This document shows, one piece after another, positions 63,394-64,000 of a DNA stretch of 64,000 nucleotides. The DNA comes from Vibrio sinaloensis DSM 21326 (lineage in GTDB: Bacteria > Pseudomonadota > Gammaproteobacteria > Enterobacterales > Vibrionaceae). Within the stretch, counting starts at the first letter, position 1. Each line of letters opens with the position of its first letter. A program made the translations under genes and the position numbers. The notes under the pieces are model-generated. The model had not been told where the DNA came from, ran no database searches, and worked only from the letters and a program-made list of their open reading frames with translations. The stretch covers positions 62,001 through 126,000 of the forward strand of contig NZ_AEVT01000018.1 in the NCBI RefSeq assembly GCF_000189275.1, in the 5' to 3' direction.

Positions 63394-64000
63394 ATGAACA
63401 AAGTCGTTATCGTTACCGGTGGTAGTCGTGGAATTGGTGCCGCGACCAGTCTATTGCTTGCTCAACATGGGTACGCGGTCTGTGTCAACTTCCACAGTAA
63501 TGTGCAGCAGGCACAAAAGGTGGTTGAAAGCATTGAGGAGCAAGGGGGCAAAGCCTTCGCTTATCAGGCTGATGTCAGCGATGAGAAACAAGTCCAAGCC
63601 ATGTTTGTGGCAACCAGACAACGATTTGGTACAGTCAGCCACTTAGTCAACAACGCAGGGATTCTTTTTACTCAATCTGAATTGAAAGACATTGACGTTG
63701 AGCGCTTTAAGCAAGTGCTCGATACCAATGTGATCGGTTGTTTCGTTTGCTGTAAAAGCTACATCAACCAACTCGATGAAGAAGGCGCAATCCCGGGGGC
63801 TATCGTTAATGTCTCTTCCGCCGCGTCGCGAATCGGTGCACCTTTCGAATACGTGGATTATGCCGCTTCAAAAGGTGCGATGGATTCCATCACTAAGGGG
63901 TTATCACTGGAGCTCGCTGGCCGAGGTATTCGCGTCAACGGTGTGAGACCTGGCTGCATTTATACCGAAATGCACGCTGATGGTGGTGAACCGAATCGTG
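63394..64000 (+). CDS. SDR-family oxidoreductase (3' end beyond window)
   Basis: Open from ATG 63394 (AAGGAG seven bases upstream) to the window end, 202 codons. Classical SDR motifs: VIVTGGSRGIGAATSLLL (cofactor loop), HLVNNAGILF, and the catalytic NVSSAAS / YVDYAASKGA (Ser, Tyr, Lys). The Arg in TGGSRGIG-type loops favours NADPH. FabG- or glucose-dehydrogenase-like; substrate unknown. Only the C-terminal tail is missing. Confidence 0.9.
   Translation, partial: MNKVVIVTGGSRGIGAATSLLLAQHGYAVCVNFHSNVQQAQKVVESIEEQGGKAFAYQADVSDEKQVQAMFVATRQRFGTVSHLVNNAGILFTQSELKDIDVERFKQVLDTNVIGCFVCCKSYINQLDEEGAIPGAIVNVSSAASRIGAPFEYVDYAASKGAMDSITKGLSLELAGRGIRVNGVRPGCIYTEMHADGGEPNR

Noticed and set aside
1..64000. 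CRISPR arrays, tRNA or rRNA genes, VCR-type integron repeats
   Set aside because: None seen on reading both strands: no regularly spaced direct repeats other than the RctB iterons and no cloverleaf-type sequences recognised by eye.

Overview
The window is from chromosome 2 of a Vibrio species. The deciding evidence lies at about 48.7-57.2 kb. It holds rctB, the replication initiator found only on the second chromosome of Vibrionaceae, and next to it an origin-like region with RctB-type TGATCA repeats, two perfect DnaA boxes and an AT-rich ATCA-repeat tract. parA2/parB2 lie on the other side, and six exact 13-mers matching the chromosome-2 centromere consensus (TTTACANTGTAAA) are scattered over 27 kb. 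A class F7-type (cluster III) chemotaxis operon beside parAB fits the known chromosome-2 layout of vibrios. I cannot name the species.

Layout. 0-1.1 kb: the 5' part of a secreted amidohydrolase and a secreted SnoaL-like protein. 1.2-9.7 kb: a minus-strand catabolic operon (fructose-family PTS IIBC, GH38 mannosidase, GH13_18 phosphorylase, membrane-tailed IIA, manA) with a divergent RpiR-type regulator. It probably serves mannosyl- and glucosyl-glycerate-type solutes. 9.8-15.5 kb: small core and accessory genes (methyltransferase, tRNA-binding protein, RDD protein, peptide deformylase 2, GAF/HD-GYP, GNAT, nucleotidyltransferase, EamA exporter). 15.6-21.3 kb: a seven-gene minus-strand run ending in a bifunctional ornithine-lipid acyltransferase (olsF). 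21.6-25.8 kb: a YcaQ-like glycosylase, a quinone oxidoreductase with its TetR regulator and two operator palindromes, and an overlapping exonuclease/GNAT/NifW-like trio.

25.8-34.6 kb is an AT-rich accessory island. It has an IS66-family remnant at its left edge and a degenerate direct repeat at about 26.3 and 32.6 kb. It contains a two-gene unit of a 114-aa protein and a 1116-aa helical-repeat protein with a PIN-like C-terminal part, which is the best candidate here for a phage-defence system. It also contains an unknown two-TM protein and a hipBA toxin-antitoxin pair with a tandem operator array.

34.7-48.5 kb: fapA (DUF342), a response-regulator/PP2C/anti-sigma-kinase protein with its STAS partner, and mcp-cheB-cheD-cheR-aer2-cheW-cheW-cheA-cheY-STAS on the minus strand. 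48.7-50.8 kb: a cluster of three parS2 sites and a frameshifted tmcA. 50.9-56.4 kb: parB2, parA2, the origin and rctB. 56.7-59.0 kb: a small gene carrying two RctB-type sites in its coding sequence, then two Dpp/Opp-type ATPase genes behind a near-perfect Fur box. 59.3-64 kb: PA3496-family and DUF3283 proteins, a YebC-family regulator, a Sel1/LprI-like secreted protein, a DUF2798 membrane protein, a LysR regulator and a truncated SDR gene.

All calls come from reading the sequence. No database search was run. Start codons were moved from the longest frame to the codon with the best ribosome binding site where that was clear.
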